In this document: one piece after another, positions 32,824 to 43,915 of the stretch
Layout: each line of letters starts with the position of its first letter
Position numbering within the stretch: the first letter of the stretch is position 1
DNA from: Cenococcum geophilum 1.58
Lineage: Eukaryota > Ascomycota > Dothideomycetes > Gloniales > Gloniaceae
DNA: 64,000 nucleotides
Assembly (NCBI GenBank): GCA_001692895.1
Contig: KV748220.1
Span: 806,358-870,357, forward strand
Reading direction: 5' to 3'
Notes under the pieces: model-generated
Seen by the model: only the letters and a program-made list of their open reading frames with translations
Databases searched by the model: none
What the model was told of the DNA's origin: nothing
Position numbers and translations under genes: made by a program

Positions 32824-35800
32824 ATGGGTAAAGACTATCTAGGCATTTAACGCCTTAAGAAAGACGGTTTAAATTGGCCCCAATATTGGACGCAGCTTAG
32901 CACGTACCTACGTGGTAAGGGCCTTCTGCACATTATTTGGGAAGATGTGGGCCTACCCCTCTACCCAAAGCTCTAGGAAGAAAAACCTATAATATCTATT
33001 AATTGAGTACTAAAGGACGCTAACAAGGAGGAGTAAGACGAGATTCTTAAGAGGTCTTAAATTATTGCGGATATTAATAATTTAATTTGCTTAACTAATA
33101 AGGCACTCTCCAACGAGTATAATAAGGAGTTTAAATAGTATAGTAAGGAAGACGGCAAAGTCTGTTTAGTTATCCTTAGTATAATTAATAATAAGATCTT
33201 TACTGCCTTAGAGCATACGCAGACGGTAAAGGACTATATTAATTACCTTAAGCAGATGTTTAAGGCCCGTGGCTTAATTTATAAGGCTAATATATAAAAG
33301 ACTTTTATTAAGCTCCGCTTTTAATTAGGCTAAGTAATTACTACTTTCTTAAGCCATTACTAAGAAGCGGTTTAAGGAGTTAAGTAGGTAAAGCTTGCCC
33401 TAGATAACAAGATCATTAACTATTAATTTATTAACGCCGTTAACGAACACTTCCCTATATAGGCTTAAATCTAACATAATAAGATTCGTAATAGCTATAT
33501 AATTATACTAGTCTAATTAATCGCTAACCTTACTAACGAGGCTTAGCGGAATGACTTACTTAAGAGCTTCGCCTTAGTTAATAAGCCACTAGGTGACTCT
33601 AGTTAAGGACGCGGTAATAGCTATAGTTACGGCAATAGTTAAGGCAGAGGTGGTGGGGGAGCCGGCTATAGTGCCTTATTAGGCAATTAAGGCCCTACTA
33701 AGGATGCTTTAAATAAGTATAGATAGTGTAAGCTAGGTTATTTAGGTAGTAAGGAAGATTACTAGATAAAGCACGCCTACCTAAGGCCCGAATGGTAGAG
33801 ACTAGGAGAGAAATAACCTCTACGCTTAGGTAATAGAGCAGCCTTAAATAATAATAAGGCCTCTAAGGGGATATCTAATCGGCCCTCTTAAGCTACTAAT
33901 TTGGTAACTAGATCGATCTTTACTATATAGATTATTAGGCCAGCAGCTATAGCTTTAGGAATAAATATTAAGGACTTCTAAATAGCTGACAGTTACTTAA
34001 ATATTTATATAGGTAATAATATTAGGAAGTTTGTCTAGTATAAGGAAATTAAACCCATCTAAATCTAGATAGGAGGAGGCCTAATAAAGGCTATTAGGGT
34101 TAGATTAGTTAAGCTTATAGTTACCTAAACTAACTACTTAGCCTATATAATTATATTTACCGAAGTGTATTACTATCCTAACTTCTTTATAAATATTATC
34201 TTACTTAGTGTTCTATAAAAAAAGGGAGCCTTCTTTAACGGTCTCTATAATACAATTAACTTTGTTAAAGATTGGGTAGAAATCGCCTATACCCTATATA
34301 TTAACGGACTTAATACGTTTATACTAGTAGACACCCCTATAGAGGTTTCTTTTATAATGGCTCTAGCTACTATATAATCGCGCCTCTATAAGAAAGGCAT
34401 GCTTACTAAAGCTACTATGGAGACTTGGTATAAGAGACTATAATACCTTTCTCCTAACTAAATACGTTAACTCGCTAAAAGTATAAAGGGGATTATAGTT
34501 ACTAAGGATAAGCTATTTTACTATAAGGACTATTACCTCGGAAAGGCCAAGAAGTAAATATTAAGACGCCTTTAACAACGCAGCAATCGCATATTTAAAA
34601 AGGTGCATATTAATATAGTTAGGCTATTAAAACACAAAGGCCTCTATGGTAAAAAGTACTGGATACTATTTACTAATAACTAAACACGCTTTAGATAGAT
34701 CTAGTATATATTAAATAGAGGCTCCGCGGCCTCTACCTTAAAGTAGTTCGTTTATATAATTAAGACTTAAATAGGGATAACGATTAGCTACTTCTGATTA
34801 GATAGAGCTGCTAAGTAGTTTAGTAAGGACTTAACCAATTTCTTTAAGAACGAAGGTATACTTACTAAGGTATCTACCCTATATACTATACACTAGAATA
34901 AAATAGTAGAGAAGGCCAACTACCTAGTTAAAGAAAGGGTTAGGGTGATATTAATTAAGACTTAATTACTACTAAAGCTCTAGCCTAAAGTCGCTAAGGT
35001 AGCCGTATATAGGCTTAATATATTACCTATATTAGTTAATAAGGATAAAGCTCCGCCCGCTTAAGTAATAGCTTATACCCTAGGTAATACCAATTCTATA
35101 ATTACGTACGCTAACTAGAAGATCTATAGCTATCCCACCTACGTCCTTATTAATAAAAAGGACCCTTAGTAGTAATAGGGTAATAAGTTCGTTATAAGAG
35201 CTTAGAAGGGACAATTAGTTAGCTATAAAGGCTTATATATATATTGCGTCTATCTACCTTATAAGAATAGGGTTGTTTAATTAAGCAGCGTTACCTTTAA
35301 TAAGTTAGGAACCCTTCTTACTACGCTAATTAGTGAAGAAGAAGGTAGCGATAATAATATCTACTAGGTACTACTTAAGGACCTTCCTACTAAAGACACT
35401 GTACTAGAGGTCTCTTAGTTACCGTAGGGAAGAGGTAAGGTCTTTCAGTTACTATAGGAAGAAAGTAAGGCTTCTTAGTTACCGCAGGAGGCAGACCAAG
35501 ACTCTTAGGCTTTGCAGTTAGAGGGTAACTCTTAGTTAAGGGGTGCCTCTAACGATTATAATATCGCACTATAGCCTAATTAACCTCCCCTTACTAATAA
35601 AGAATAGGTAGGTCTTAACTAGCAAGAGTTACCTAATCTAGAAGGACACCTCTATTAGGAAGTAACTCCCCTAAGGGATATCTACTAGGAGGATTTAGAG
35701 TAGATTCTGCCTAAGTACTTAGATAACGAGGCTAAACCTATAGTAAATACTTATACACAGTTAAAGCTATAGCTTAACTATAGCGTTCTTTATAGAACTA

Positions 35801-36742
35801 AAAGGAAGGAGCTAGCCATAAAGGCTACCTACCTTATCCTATCCTTTGCCTATACGTTTATAAGTACTTTATTATAGCCTTAGTAGATAAAAATAACTAA
35901 AGGATTACCTCTAGAACCTTATAACTGGAAGGAAGCTATAAATTTAATATTTAAGAAGAAGTAGAAAGCTACGGTGGATAAGGAATAGAAGTCTTAAATA
36001 GTTAATAACTTATTTAAAATCGTCGAACTTTTACCTAAAGCTAAGGCTCTACCTATTAAATAGGTCTTTATATACAAATTTAATAAGAACAACGTCCTAT
36101 TTAGATAGAAAGTATAACTAGTATTATGCGGTAATAAGCAGCGCCTAGGAATTAACTATAGCGATATATTTATAGGCGTTGTTTAACCTAGTATATTTAA
36201 GCTACTAATAGCCCTAGTTACCGTATATAATTTAGAGTATAAGCACTTAGATATAATTACGGCCTTTCTTAATAGAAAGCTTAACCGTAAGAATATCTAT
36301 ATTTAGCTCCTAAAAGAATATCGCTAGTATCTAAAGGACGGCGTTGCCCTTATAGGTCTACTACTTAAGGCTCTCTACAGTTTTAAGTAGGCGCCACGTC
36401 TTTAGTATAAGGAGCTTAAAAGCTTCCTTATTATCCTTAAATATATACCAATTCTAGCCAACCTATACGTCTTTATTAGCTAGCAAAGCGGCCAAATTAT
36501 TATTTTCTACGTTAATAATCTTATCTTAATTAGACGGGACATATAGACAATTAAATTGCTTAAAGAAGCACTTAGGAATAAGTATAAAGTAAGAGACTTA
36601 GGCCTAATTGCGTACTACCTAGGTATTTAAATTATAAGGAACCGCTAGGCGCAATTAATTCGGTTAGTATAGAACGCCTATATTAGGAAGATCCTATATA
36701 TATTCTATATAGAGGATTTCGCACTAATCTCTATACTAATTT
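32824..36742 (+). pseudogene. Copia-D gag-pol, N-terminal part, broken
   Basis: The gag frame opens at ATG 32824 (MGKDYLGI) and shows GLNWPQYWTQLSTYLRGKGL. A zinc-knuckle relic near 33718-33770 (CKLGYLGSKEDY) has lost Cys and His by transition. Integrase follows from about 34560 to 35000 (HKGLYGKKYW, RVILIKT). A long linker with QLPQ-like repeats lies near 35400-35540. RT starts at about 35900: KHLDIITAFLN, then the active site FYVNNLILI near 36510, with both Asp of YVDD changed to Asn. The frame is interrupted by the TRIM at 36748. Dozens of stops are present. Confidence 0.85.
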
Positions 36743-36747
36743 ACCCC

Positions 36748-36879
36748 TGTCACGGCACTGACCTGACGCGTTGTTATGGCTACGCGTATGCATGAGCACG
36801 GACCTGACCCCTAAGCGACGTGTATATATACCACCTCACCTCCTACATCGTACCTTGACAGTCCGCACGTACTGTGACA
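36748..36879 (+). repeat. TRIM 5' LTR (132 bp, internally deleted)
   Basis: Lacks a 51-bp segment present in the 3' LTR. The break lies at CACCTCCTACAT, which is imperfectly repeated as CACCTCGTACAT in the longer LTR. Confidence 0.85.
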
Positions 36880-36891
36880 GTATGTCGTGTC
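36880..36891 (+). promoter_or_regulatory. TRIM primer-binding site, probable self-priming
   Basis: ATGTCGTGT (36882-36890) is perfectly complementary to ACACGACAT in the 3' LTR (38116-38124), about 30 nt downstream of TATATATA at about 38082-38089. The complement falls in the segment deleted from the 5' LTR. Confidence 0.6.
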
Positions 36892-38005
36892 ATCTTATAG
36901 CGGCCCCCGGTAGGGCTTTGTTTCCACCGTTCCAAAGCCAAAGCTACGACCATACCCACGGGCAGCGGGATCTCTTAACATCATACGTTCCACGTCAATG
37001 CGACCCAGTAAAAAATCTCTATCAATAATCCATTTCGAGTACACCCGAGGCCGACCTCTGCCATCTTTGAGTTTTCTAAGCTGGCAGCAGGGAGGACACA
37101 CCCTGCGGGCTATAAGTTTCTCTTCTCAGTCTCTAAGTTTCCTAATAGGCCAGCGCAAGCAGGGAGAGACAACACCTGCGGGCTTAATATCCGATCGTCT
37201 CTACTTTGTCTTCTTAGTCACACGCGTAATCGTACCTGTAGATCTAGCTACATAGGCTCAATAACTCCGCTTACCAGGCGTCCACAGTTCCAGCAAGCAC
37301 GACCTACCCGCAGGGACACACCCTCCACGTCAGGCGACTAGTTAACCCCTTTTGATTTGCTCTTAATTATCTTGAGTATAAGAGCTATCAGGAGACACCT
37401 TACGGCGTCTTCCTTATCTCGAATCTCGCGGCAGATAAGACACCCTCCGGCTATGTTCCTATTCTAGTCTCGAACTTATAGCATAGAGACTATAGTACAC
37501 CGTCTCAGCCACCTGTATGATTCCAAGTATTATTTTCCTCTAGTTTAGCTAGACAAGATATCAGACGAATCCTACGTTATCTATTAAACCTGCGATTCTC
37601 CTGTAACTATCCCTTCCGAGCCTGTCGAATCTATACCTTCGATCTCCGCACTCCGAGCCTTTTGAGTCTACGCCTTAACCTCGATCTCCGCACCCCGAGC
37701 CTTTCGAGAGTCAATATCCGCAATACGCCCCGCGGTTACAATTTTTTTTTCGTCTCCTCTGTTTTACCCCTTCGCCTTTGGCTTTATTTAGTGCTCGAGA
37801 CGAGCCACTAGCGGAGAGCGATGTAGTAAGGGATATAGGTAGGAGGGTCCGAGGACTGTAAGGACGAGGACCTTTAAGGACTGGAAGGACGAGAACCTTG
37901 AGGACTGGAAGGATGAGGATATATGGTCTATTTTTTTTTACCTCTGTGTTTTTTACTGCCGTCACTTGGCTCACAGGAGCTCGCCTTTGTTGGGGAGGGA
38001 TGTAC

Positions 38006-38188
38006 TGTCACGGCACTGACCTGACGGCGTTGTTATAGCTACGCGTATGCATGAGCACGGACCTGACCCCTAAGCGACGTGTATATATACCACCTCACCT
38101 CCTACATAGATCCTCACACGACATCGTTTGTCAATCATATACAGTCACCTCGTACATCGTACCTTGACAGTCCGCACGTACTGTGACA
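38006..38188 (+). repeat. TRIM 3' LTR (183 bp)
   Basis: Full-length form of the LTR, TGTCACGG to CTGTGACA, followed by TSD ACCCC. Confidence 0.88.
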
Positions 38189-39230
38189 ACCCCTTTGTAA
38201 TAAACTTTAAGCTATATAAACCTAAGGATTAAACTCCGTAGGAGCTGGTAAAACGGTATTAATTGCTAATAGGCTCTCTACTATATCTATATAATTGGAC
38301 TTAGCCCAATATAGCCTAGGCTATAGGGAAGCTCTATTAGTTCCTATATAACCCTACCAAACTATATATAGACGCCGCGATATAGATACTTGCCTACTAT
38401 ATAGGGACAATTAACTTAGGTATAGAGTTTGTCTTACCCTAAGGGCAGCAGCTACCTCTAAAAGCCTTCGCTAAGGCGTTAGCTACGGACTATACTACGC
38501 CTAATTATAATAGGGAGTATAGCGAAAGCGCACTAGGTAATATACCTAACCTATAACTACATAGCTATAGTAATACAGCGTTTATAGATACGGTTAATAG
38601 GAAGTTAACTTCTAGCTATATCTATAAGCTAGTAAGTGGCCCAGTTTTACACAAGTTAAGTAAGAAGTTAATTCTTATAACCTTTACTATAAAGGCTAAG
38701 TATATAGCGATAACGCATGCGGCCAAGAAAGCCTTATAGCTCCGTTAATTATTTACTAATTTAGGCTATACTAAAAAGGATTTACTACCGATATATTTAT
38801 ATAGCGATAATTAACTAGCTATAAGCCTTGTAAAAAGCGACAACTACTACGCGCGTACTAAGCACTTTAAGCTATATTAGCACTATATTTATAATAAGGT
38901 TTAAAGCGGTATAATTTACCTATAGCATATTTCTACGAGCAGTATAGTAGCAGACGGTCTTACGAAGCTACTATTAATAACTTAGTTTAGGAACTTTGTT
39001 AAGTAGCTAGGCCTTATTTAATACGATATAGACACTAAATTTAAGTAGGAAATTATATACAGGTTGGCAAAACCTTAGAGGGTACGCTATTTAACAATTC
39101 TAACTAATGCTAATTACTTTTAAATAGGGGATGGGAACGATGTAGAGAGCTTATAATAGGTGATCAATTACAGCTTAGGGAGAGGTTAAATAGGACCTAT
39201 AGGACACTTAGAGGATTAGAAGGTATTTCT
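38189..39230 (+). pseudogene. Copia-D pol, RNase H part, broken
   Basis: Resumes after the TRIM with LYKPKD and LLIGSLLYLYNWT, then the copia RNase H signature: SSYIYKLVSGPV, KAKYIAIT, LYSDN followed by LAISLVKS, ARTKHFKLY and STSSIVADGLTKLL. Typical positions are conserved but interrupted by RIP stops. It ends before the purine-rich ACTAGGGGGTAT that precedes the 3' LTR. Confidence 0.88.
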
Positions 39231-39301
39231 GTTATATATAAATAAGTTCAACACTAATTTAGGAAGGATCTGCTTCTGTTTTGGTAGAGCACTAGGGGGT
39301 A

Positions 39302-39933
39302 TAACGATAGTACTAAAGGAGTCCTCTAACGTGTTCCACCACCTAACCGGCTACACTACTAAACCGGCCACCCCAAAAGCCCACCAAAAATTGAAAAAAC
39401 TGCACTTTAATATCTTAATAATGGCTTAATAATAAATTCTAAAATTTAATAATTAGCCTTTTATGCCTATATTAAGACTCTTAATAAAATTCTAGCGTAA
39501 TAAGCATGGCCGTTATTAAGATATTGGGTTTTAGCCCCTAATTTTAAGCCAAATTACAATATCTCTAGAGCTACTTAATAGATTACTTTTTAAATATAAT
39601 AAAAGGTTTAAAATAGGTATAAAAGGCTAATTATAAAATTTTGGAATTTATTATTAAGCCGTTGTTAAGATATTAAGGCGCAGTTTTTCCAATTTTTGGT
39701 GGGCTTTTGGGGTGGCCGGTTTGGTGGTGTGGCCGGTTAGGTGGTGGAACACGTTACATGCGTTTCCTGCTTACATAAGCAGAGTCCCTTCTTTTTCGGT
39801 CTTCGCAGCAACCACTTCGGTATCCGTAGTAGTCACCCCGGACCCCGTAGATATAGGCCTATATCAAGGCCTATATTCCTCGTAGTTAGATTCGATAGAT
39901 TCATTCATTCATTCAATATCATTCAGTTCATCA
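39302..39933 (+). repeat. Copia-D 3' LTR, split by a MITE
   Basis: 39302-39328 plus 39757-39933 equals 204 bp, the same as the 5' LTR. It starts TAACGATAG (ancestral TGACGATGG) and ends TTCATCA. Confidence 0.92.
39329..39754. mobile_element. Foldback MITE with TA target duplication
   Basis: 426 bp with terminal inverted repeats starting ACGTGTTCCACCACCTAACC and extending at least 110 bp, perhaps 150. It is flanked by TA (39327-39328 and 39755-39756). Arm mismatches are mostly C-to-T on one arm (for example CCGGCTACACTAC versus CCGGCCACACCAC). The TA duplication points to the Tc1/mariner/pogo superfamily. No coding capacity. Confidence 0.9.
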
Positions 39934-39979
39934 ACTATGTCCACCGTGATAGAGTCGTTGCGGTAGGTTTCAGGGCGGG

Positions 39980-40510
39980 CGGCTTGAACGTGAGCCATTG
40001 CATGTTGGGTAAGGCGTCGCCTAGGGATCAATACTCCTGCAATCGGAGGTTCGAGCTGCGAATGATGTGCATGAGCAGCGCTTGGGAGGTCCCTGCTCGG
40101 CCAAGATGCGGATGGCGGGCACAGCCGCGACGAAGTGGGGCGGCACCGAAGCCAAGGTTCGCTGCTCTACTGCCTGAACCAAGGCTTTAGATTTGGAAAC
40201 CATGTCTCGTTCCCTATCATTTATGAAAAAGCGCAAAGACCATCCATTAGGATTATCCGCAAACACTGCCACAGCCAATGATATGAATGATAACTCTGGC
40301 TCGATCGCTGTCGCATCTCGGCCGGCCTACAACTCCTTTAACCGTCAATGGTCTCTCCTGCAGAGAATCTATACGCAAACTAGTACATCCTGGCGCAGAC
40401 ATTCTGGGCATGGGAACCTCTCGGCGAAAAGGCCGCGCTCAGTGTGCATTTGTGTGAAGTGCCTCATAAAGCCCGCCCTGTTTTCGGAGATGTCCGCACT
40501 GATGAGACAA
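39980..40510 (-). pseudogene. Relic frames on the minus strand, unrecognised
   Basis: In this low-RIP stretch, minus-strand frames read GFMRHFTQMHTERGLFAERF followed by PCPEC (about 40410-40500, reminiscent of a C2H2 finger). Next come FADNPNGWSLRFFINDRE (40210-40260) and HAMAHVQAARPETYRND (about 39945-40000), separated by stops or shifts. This may be one decayed host gene or a decayed captured gene. The Copia-D target site lies at its downstream edge. I cannot name it. Confidence 0.3.
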
Positions 40511-41220
40511 TGACCACCCTTCTGCGACTGTGGGCCAGGTTGCAATTCTGAACCTAGTATCGTGTTTACTTAGGATGCTGCGCTGCAGGGCAAGTCCGGC
40601 ATATGGGCCTTACCGTGGGCAACCTCGCAATGATGACTTCAGCCGGGCCGTTGATAATACACTCGTCGCTTCCTAGTAGGCGGCACTTGTATCCCTATCA
40701 ATTTAGGTGTGGGGCCCGTGCTCCCGATAACCCGGGGTTTCGCCAGAGTCTCCACCCCGCCAAGCCACGCCGTAATATTTTACGCGTTATGGCATTATCC
40801 GAAGAAACGGAGATTAAGTACAATATGACATGGTCAACTGACAAGTCTTGATTCTTGGGCTGAGACACACCGTCTGCAGAAGCTCAGCTTTTCAAAGCCA
40901 ACTAATACAACCGGGGTAGCTTCTTCGTCAAGACTCCAATTCAGCGGATAAAGCCACTTATTAGTCTTCGGACTTTGATTACTAGACACATTTTGACTTG
41001 ACTCCATCGTGACGATGCGCCTTTATGTCATTACATTTGGGCTATTAGCCCTTCTAGTCCATGTTTATAGACTGGCGTATCCTCGGTCGTACCCAACGAT
41101 GTCACTCAACCAGTATAGAAGGACTCATTGGCTACCATGCCTGTGGTCTAGGGGGCCGAGAGTGATGTGAATCAGATTAGAAGTCATAGTTGTTGAGGTA
41201 GTGGGGCCGTCTGGGCCCGG
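40511..41220. other. Host-like spacer, nothing recognised
   Basis: Normal GC and CpA/TpG content. Frames here are short and without recognisable domains. It may be an eroded intergenic region between the flanking relics. Confidence 0.4.
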
Positions 41221-41223
41221 GAG

Positions 41224-41500
41224 TCAAATAATACAATCACGGACCACATCGACGTCTCGTTCCCTCACCGTCTCGTACAGCATCACGTCAAAACGGGTCA
41301 GGATGCGGGCTACGCTCAGGCAGCGCTCGGCATATACAAGATTGGGACATGTTAGACAACGGACAGTAGACACTCCCGTGGTACTTAATTCATGCCCAAG
41401 TAGATGCGGGAGCCTCTGCCGAAGCCCAGAAAGTATTGCGGCTTCCAATCGGGGTCGTCGAGCAATCACTGGGGAATGAAAGTGAACGGTTCGGGGAAGT
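41224..41500 (-). pseudogene. Probable cytochrome P450 C-terminal relic
   Basis: The minus-strand frame contains STVRCLTCPNLVYAERCLSV, then RFDVMLYETVRERDVDVVRD. This resembles the end of fungal P450s: the heme-binding Cys loop, the L-helix (NLAYAE), then a beta strand and an ETxxRDVDVVRD-like tail. The Gly that should follow the heme Cys is absent, upstream sequence does not align cleanly, and a stop follows DCII. It is therefore a fragment. A P450 next to an MFS exporter suggests a lost secondary-metabolism locus, by inference. Confidence 0.45.
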
Positions 41501-42061
41501 TTTCGGGTTAGTATAATGCAGAGAAGCGGAGCGTACCAATGCGAACTACTAGAGTTGACTGAAAATTCCAGATTGAGGCGATCAGGTGTCGATGATCTAA
41601 ACCAAAGTCGGTCTGCTTGCGTTTGAACACAGCAGAGCCCGGATGTGTCCTGAAAGGGAAACAGCCGACCTCCTCTTCGTCGCCCCAAGGATTCAGATTG
41701 GCTTGCAGCACAAAGCTGCCAGGCCCCAGTAACCTCCATGGATATGCAGGGCAGTGTCCTCCCATGTTTTCCAATGCACCAGAATTGACGCGTAAAGCTA
41801 ATAATACAGTACTTCAGGCAATTTAATGTATAAGGGCCAAGTCACTAACATGCCAAAGGCTCTATCGCTCGCAGAAGTTTCTAGTACGAGAAATCTCGCG
41901 AGATCAAGACCAGAATTTAGGTCACTTTCGTTCGTGGGAGGTAAGGTGCCTTCTGTATGCGTACTTCCGCAAGATCCTTGCAATTGAGAATAAATACACA
42001 ACCCTTTTCACGTCTTACAAGTTTGCTAGAATTTTCCTCTGGCCACTGCTGCCAATCCAGA

Positions 42062-43915
42062 CTAATTGACCTTTTCCATCTTGCGGTGCTCCACCGCTAG
42101 GGCGCCAATGATGGAGACGCAGCTCAGGACTACGGGAAGCTGCCATGACTTCGTTAGGGCGTCGTTGACAACGCGCAGCACCATCCTCTTGACATCTTCA
42201 GACAAACCCTGTGTAATGGTTGTGATACCACCGTTCGAGACTGTACTCGCGTCGAAGCCAGCTATTCCGAGACGTTGCAAGCTGTAGGCTAGATTGTTCG
42301 TAAAGAGCGCTTGCGCCACGGAAACGAAGATTGAACTGTAATGTATGAATTACATCAGTACTCCATCTGCTACTTAGAACTGCGGTGTTCCGAAGACTCA
42401 CCCACCGATTGTCTGGGTAAACATAACCAAACTGGAGCCAATGGGAATGTCTTGAAGGGGGAGGGCCTTCTGTGCAACCATAATGGGAGTTACGCCGGAG
42501 AGGCTCGCCCCTATGGCAAATATGATTTGATAGCCGATCCATTTGCCGTCACTCGTGTCTGTATTGAACGTGGTGAAGAGGCCGGATCCTATAGTGCAGA
42601 AGACGGATCCAGCAAGCATAAAAGCGTCAGCATAGCCCAGCTTAGAGATAAGTGCTCCGCCTGCAGAAAGAGTGATAGTACTCGTAATAACCCATGGAAG
42701 GGTGTATACTCCTGACTGGATTGGTGTTGCCCCTTTGACTCCTTGGAACCATCTACAAGCCTACAGTCAGTATGGATCGAAGATGGCGGAAAAGGGTCTT
42801 ACACCGGAAGGTAGTAAGTGAGGACGAAGATAGCTCCAGTTGTACACAAGGCGAAAAGGGACGCAGATACGATGGTTCGCTGGGTGAAGATGCGAGCCGG
42901 GAGCATTGCTTTGGCGCCCTGCCGGATTTCGATAGCAACAAAGATTAGACCTAGGACGCCACAGAGAACCAGCAACGCGATGATGCGAGCGTCCCCCCAC
43001 GGATAGTGGATTCCTCCCCACTGCAGCGCCAAGAGGAGGCAGACGACCGACGGCGCCAGGGCCGCGAGGCCGACAAGATCGAGCGTCTGCAAGAAGTCCG
43101 CCCACGAGGTGAAGGCCTCGGTTTCGCGCTTCGGCGGGCGGACAGAGAGGAGGAAGGCGGCTTCGATGAAAACACCGAGGGGTAGATTGATATAGAAGTT
43201 CCAACGCCACGAGACCCGTTGGGTAAGTGCTCCACCTACCAAGGGACCGCAGGTCGCAGCCAGTGCACGGGCGACCGACATAAAGCTGAGAAGAATGGGG
43301 CGTTTCGGGGTTGGGGCGAGGAAGGGAACGAGAGAAAAGGCGCCGACCAGAAGGCCGGAGCATCCGAATCCGGCAATAGCGCGGCCAGCAATGAGGGCTG
43401 GAGAGTTAGGCGCGGAGCCGCAGACAGCGGAGCCGACTAGAAAGAGAAGCATGGAGGCGCTGTAGATCCACCGAATCGGGTAACGCGCACTCAACTTGCC
43501 AAATGGGAGTTGGGACATGCAGATGGCCATGAGGTAGATACTGGCGTACCATCCGACGTCCTTGAGTGAATGGAACTCATCCGAGATGAAGGGGGTGGCA
43601 GTGGCAATAATGGTGCTATCCTGGGGAGAGGTTGGGAGTGTTAATATCAGGAGTCTAGCATTAGCAGGAGGCGCGAGCTTGACGCACCAGCGTAATGAGA
43701 AATATCCCAAGACAGAGAGTCGTGACAGCAAGCCAGAATCTAATGCCCGAAGGGTACTTCGGGGCTGCGGCATCCTGCTCAGGATTTGGAGGGCATGCTT
43801 CTTGACTTGCCCCTATTAGTGAGGGTGCATGTGTTACTTCGTCTTTGTGAGTGTTTACGCCTTCATGTGTAGCGTCTGGAAGCGGACGCATTTGGATGCT
43901 CTCGTTGCTTGCCAT
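42062..43915 (-). CDS. MFS multidrug transporter, DHA2 (14-TM) type
   Basis: Four exons join in frame: 43915-43688, 43620-42803, 42752-42402 and 42335-42062 (556 residues). Introns are 67, 50 and 66 bp. The last two have GTAAGA and GTGAGT donors and the first a GTGCGT donor; all have CAG or TAG acceptors. The product is a proton-driven plasma-membrane exporter by family. A polar N-terminus of about 60 residues (MASNESIQMRPLPD) is followed by a membrane segment and the DHA2 signature DSTIIATATPFI. GRAIAGFGCSGLLVGA (motif B) and GPLVGG with SWRWNFYINLPLG (motifs C/D region) follow, with further helices to the C-terminus EHRKMEKVN. Length fits the family. No RIP stops occur, unlike all neighbours. 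Substrate cannot be inferred. Confidence 0.92.

Larger units (their letters stand above)
36748..38188 (+). mobile_element. TRIM-like small LTR element in Copia-D
   Basis: Two LTRs (36748-36879 and 38006-38188) share TGTCACGGCACTGACCTGAC and CCGCACGTACTGTGACA, and are flanked by ACCCC at 36743-36747 and 38189-38193. The 1126-bp interior has no recognisable coding potential. It contains short repeats (CTCCGCACYCCGAGCCTTT near 37640-37710; GGACTGGAAGGACGAG near 37860-37920). A purine tract GGGGAGGGATGTAC abuts the 3' LTR. CpA/TpG content is high, so it has suffered little RIP and is probably a recent insertion. LTR ends resemble Gypsy-A. Confidence 0.88.
32362..39933 (+). mobile_element. Copia-D, Ty1/copia retrotransposon, RIP-inactivated, carrying a TRIM and a MITE
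   Basis: TSD ACTAT at 32357-32361 and 39934-39938. The 5' LTR is 204 bp. The 3' LTR is 632 bp, and is exactly 204 bp once the MITE and one TA are removed. Order is gag, integrase, RT, RNase H on the plus strand. The initiator-Met-tRNA-like primer site and pol sequence separate it from Copia-A, -B and -C. Two later insertions lie at 36748-38188 and 39329-39754. Confidence 0.93.

Noticed and set aside
37711-37974. Coding gene inside the TRIM
   Set aside because: The frame runs through a GGACTGGAAGGACGAG minisatellite and has no recognisable domain.
39741-40190. 149-codon plus-strand open frame
   Set aside because: Its first third is Copia-D LTR (the same peptide appears at 32361-32573) and the rest has no domain. 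It is a chance frame across an insertion edge.
42341-43440. Several plus-strand frames over the MFS gene
   Set aside because: Antisense shadows of the exons; splice sites and family motifs support the minus strand.
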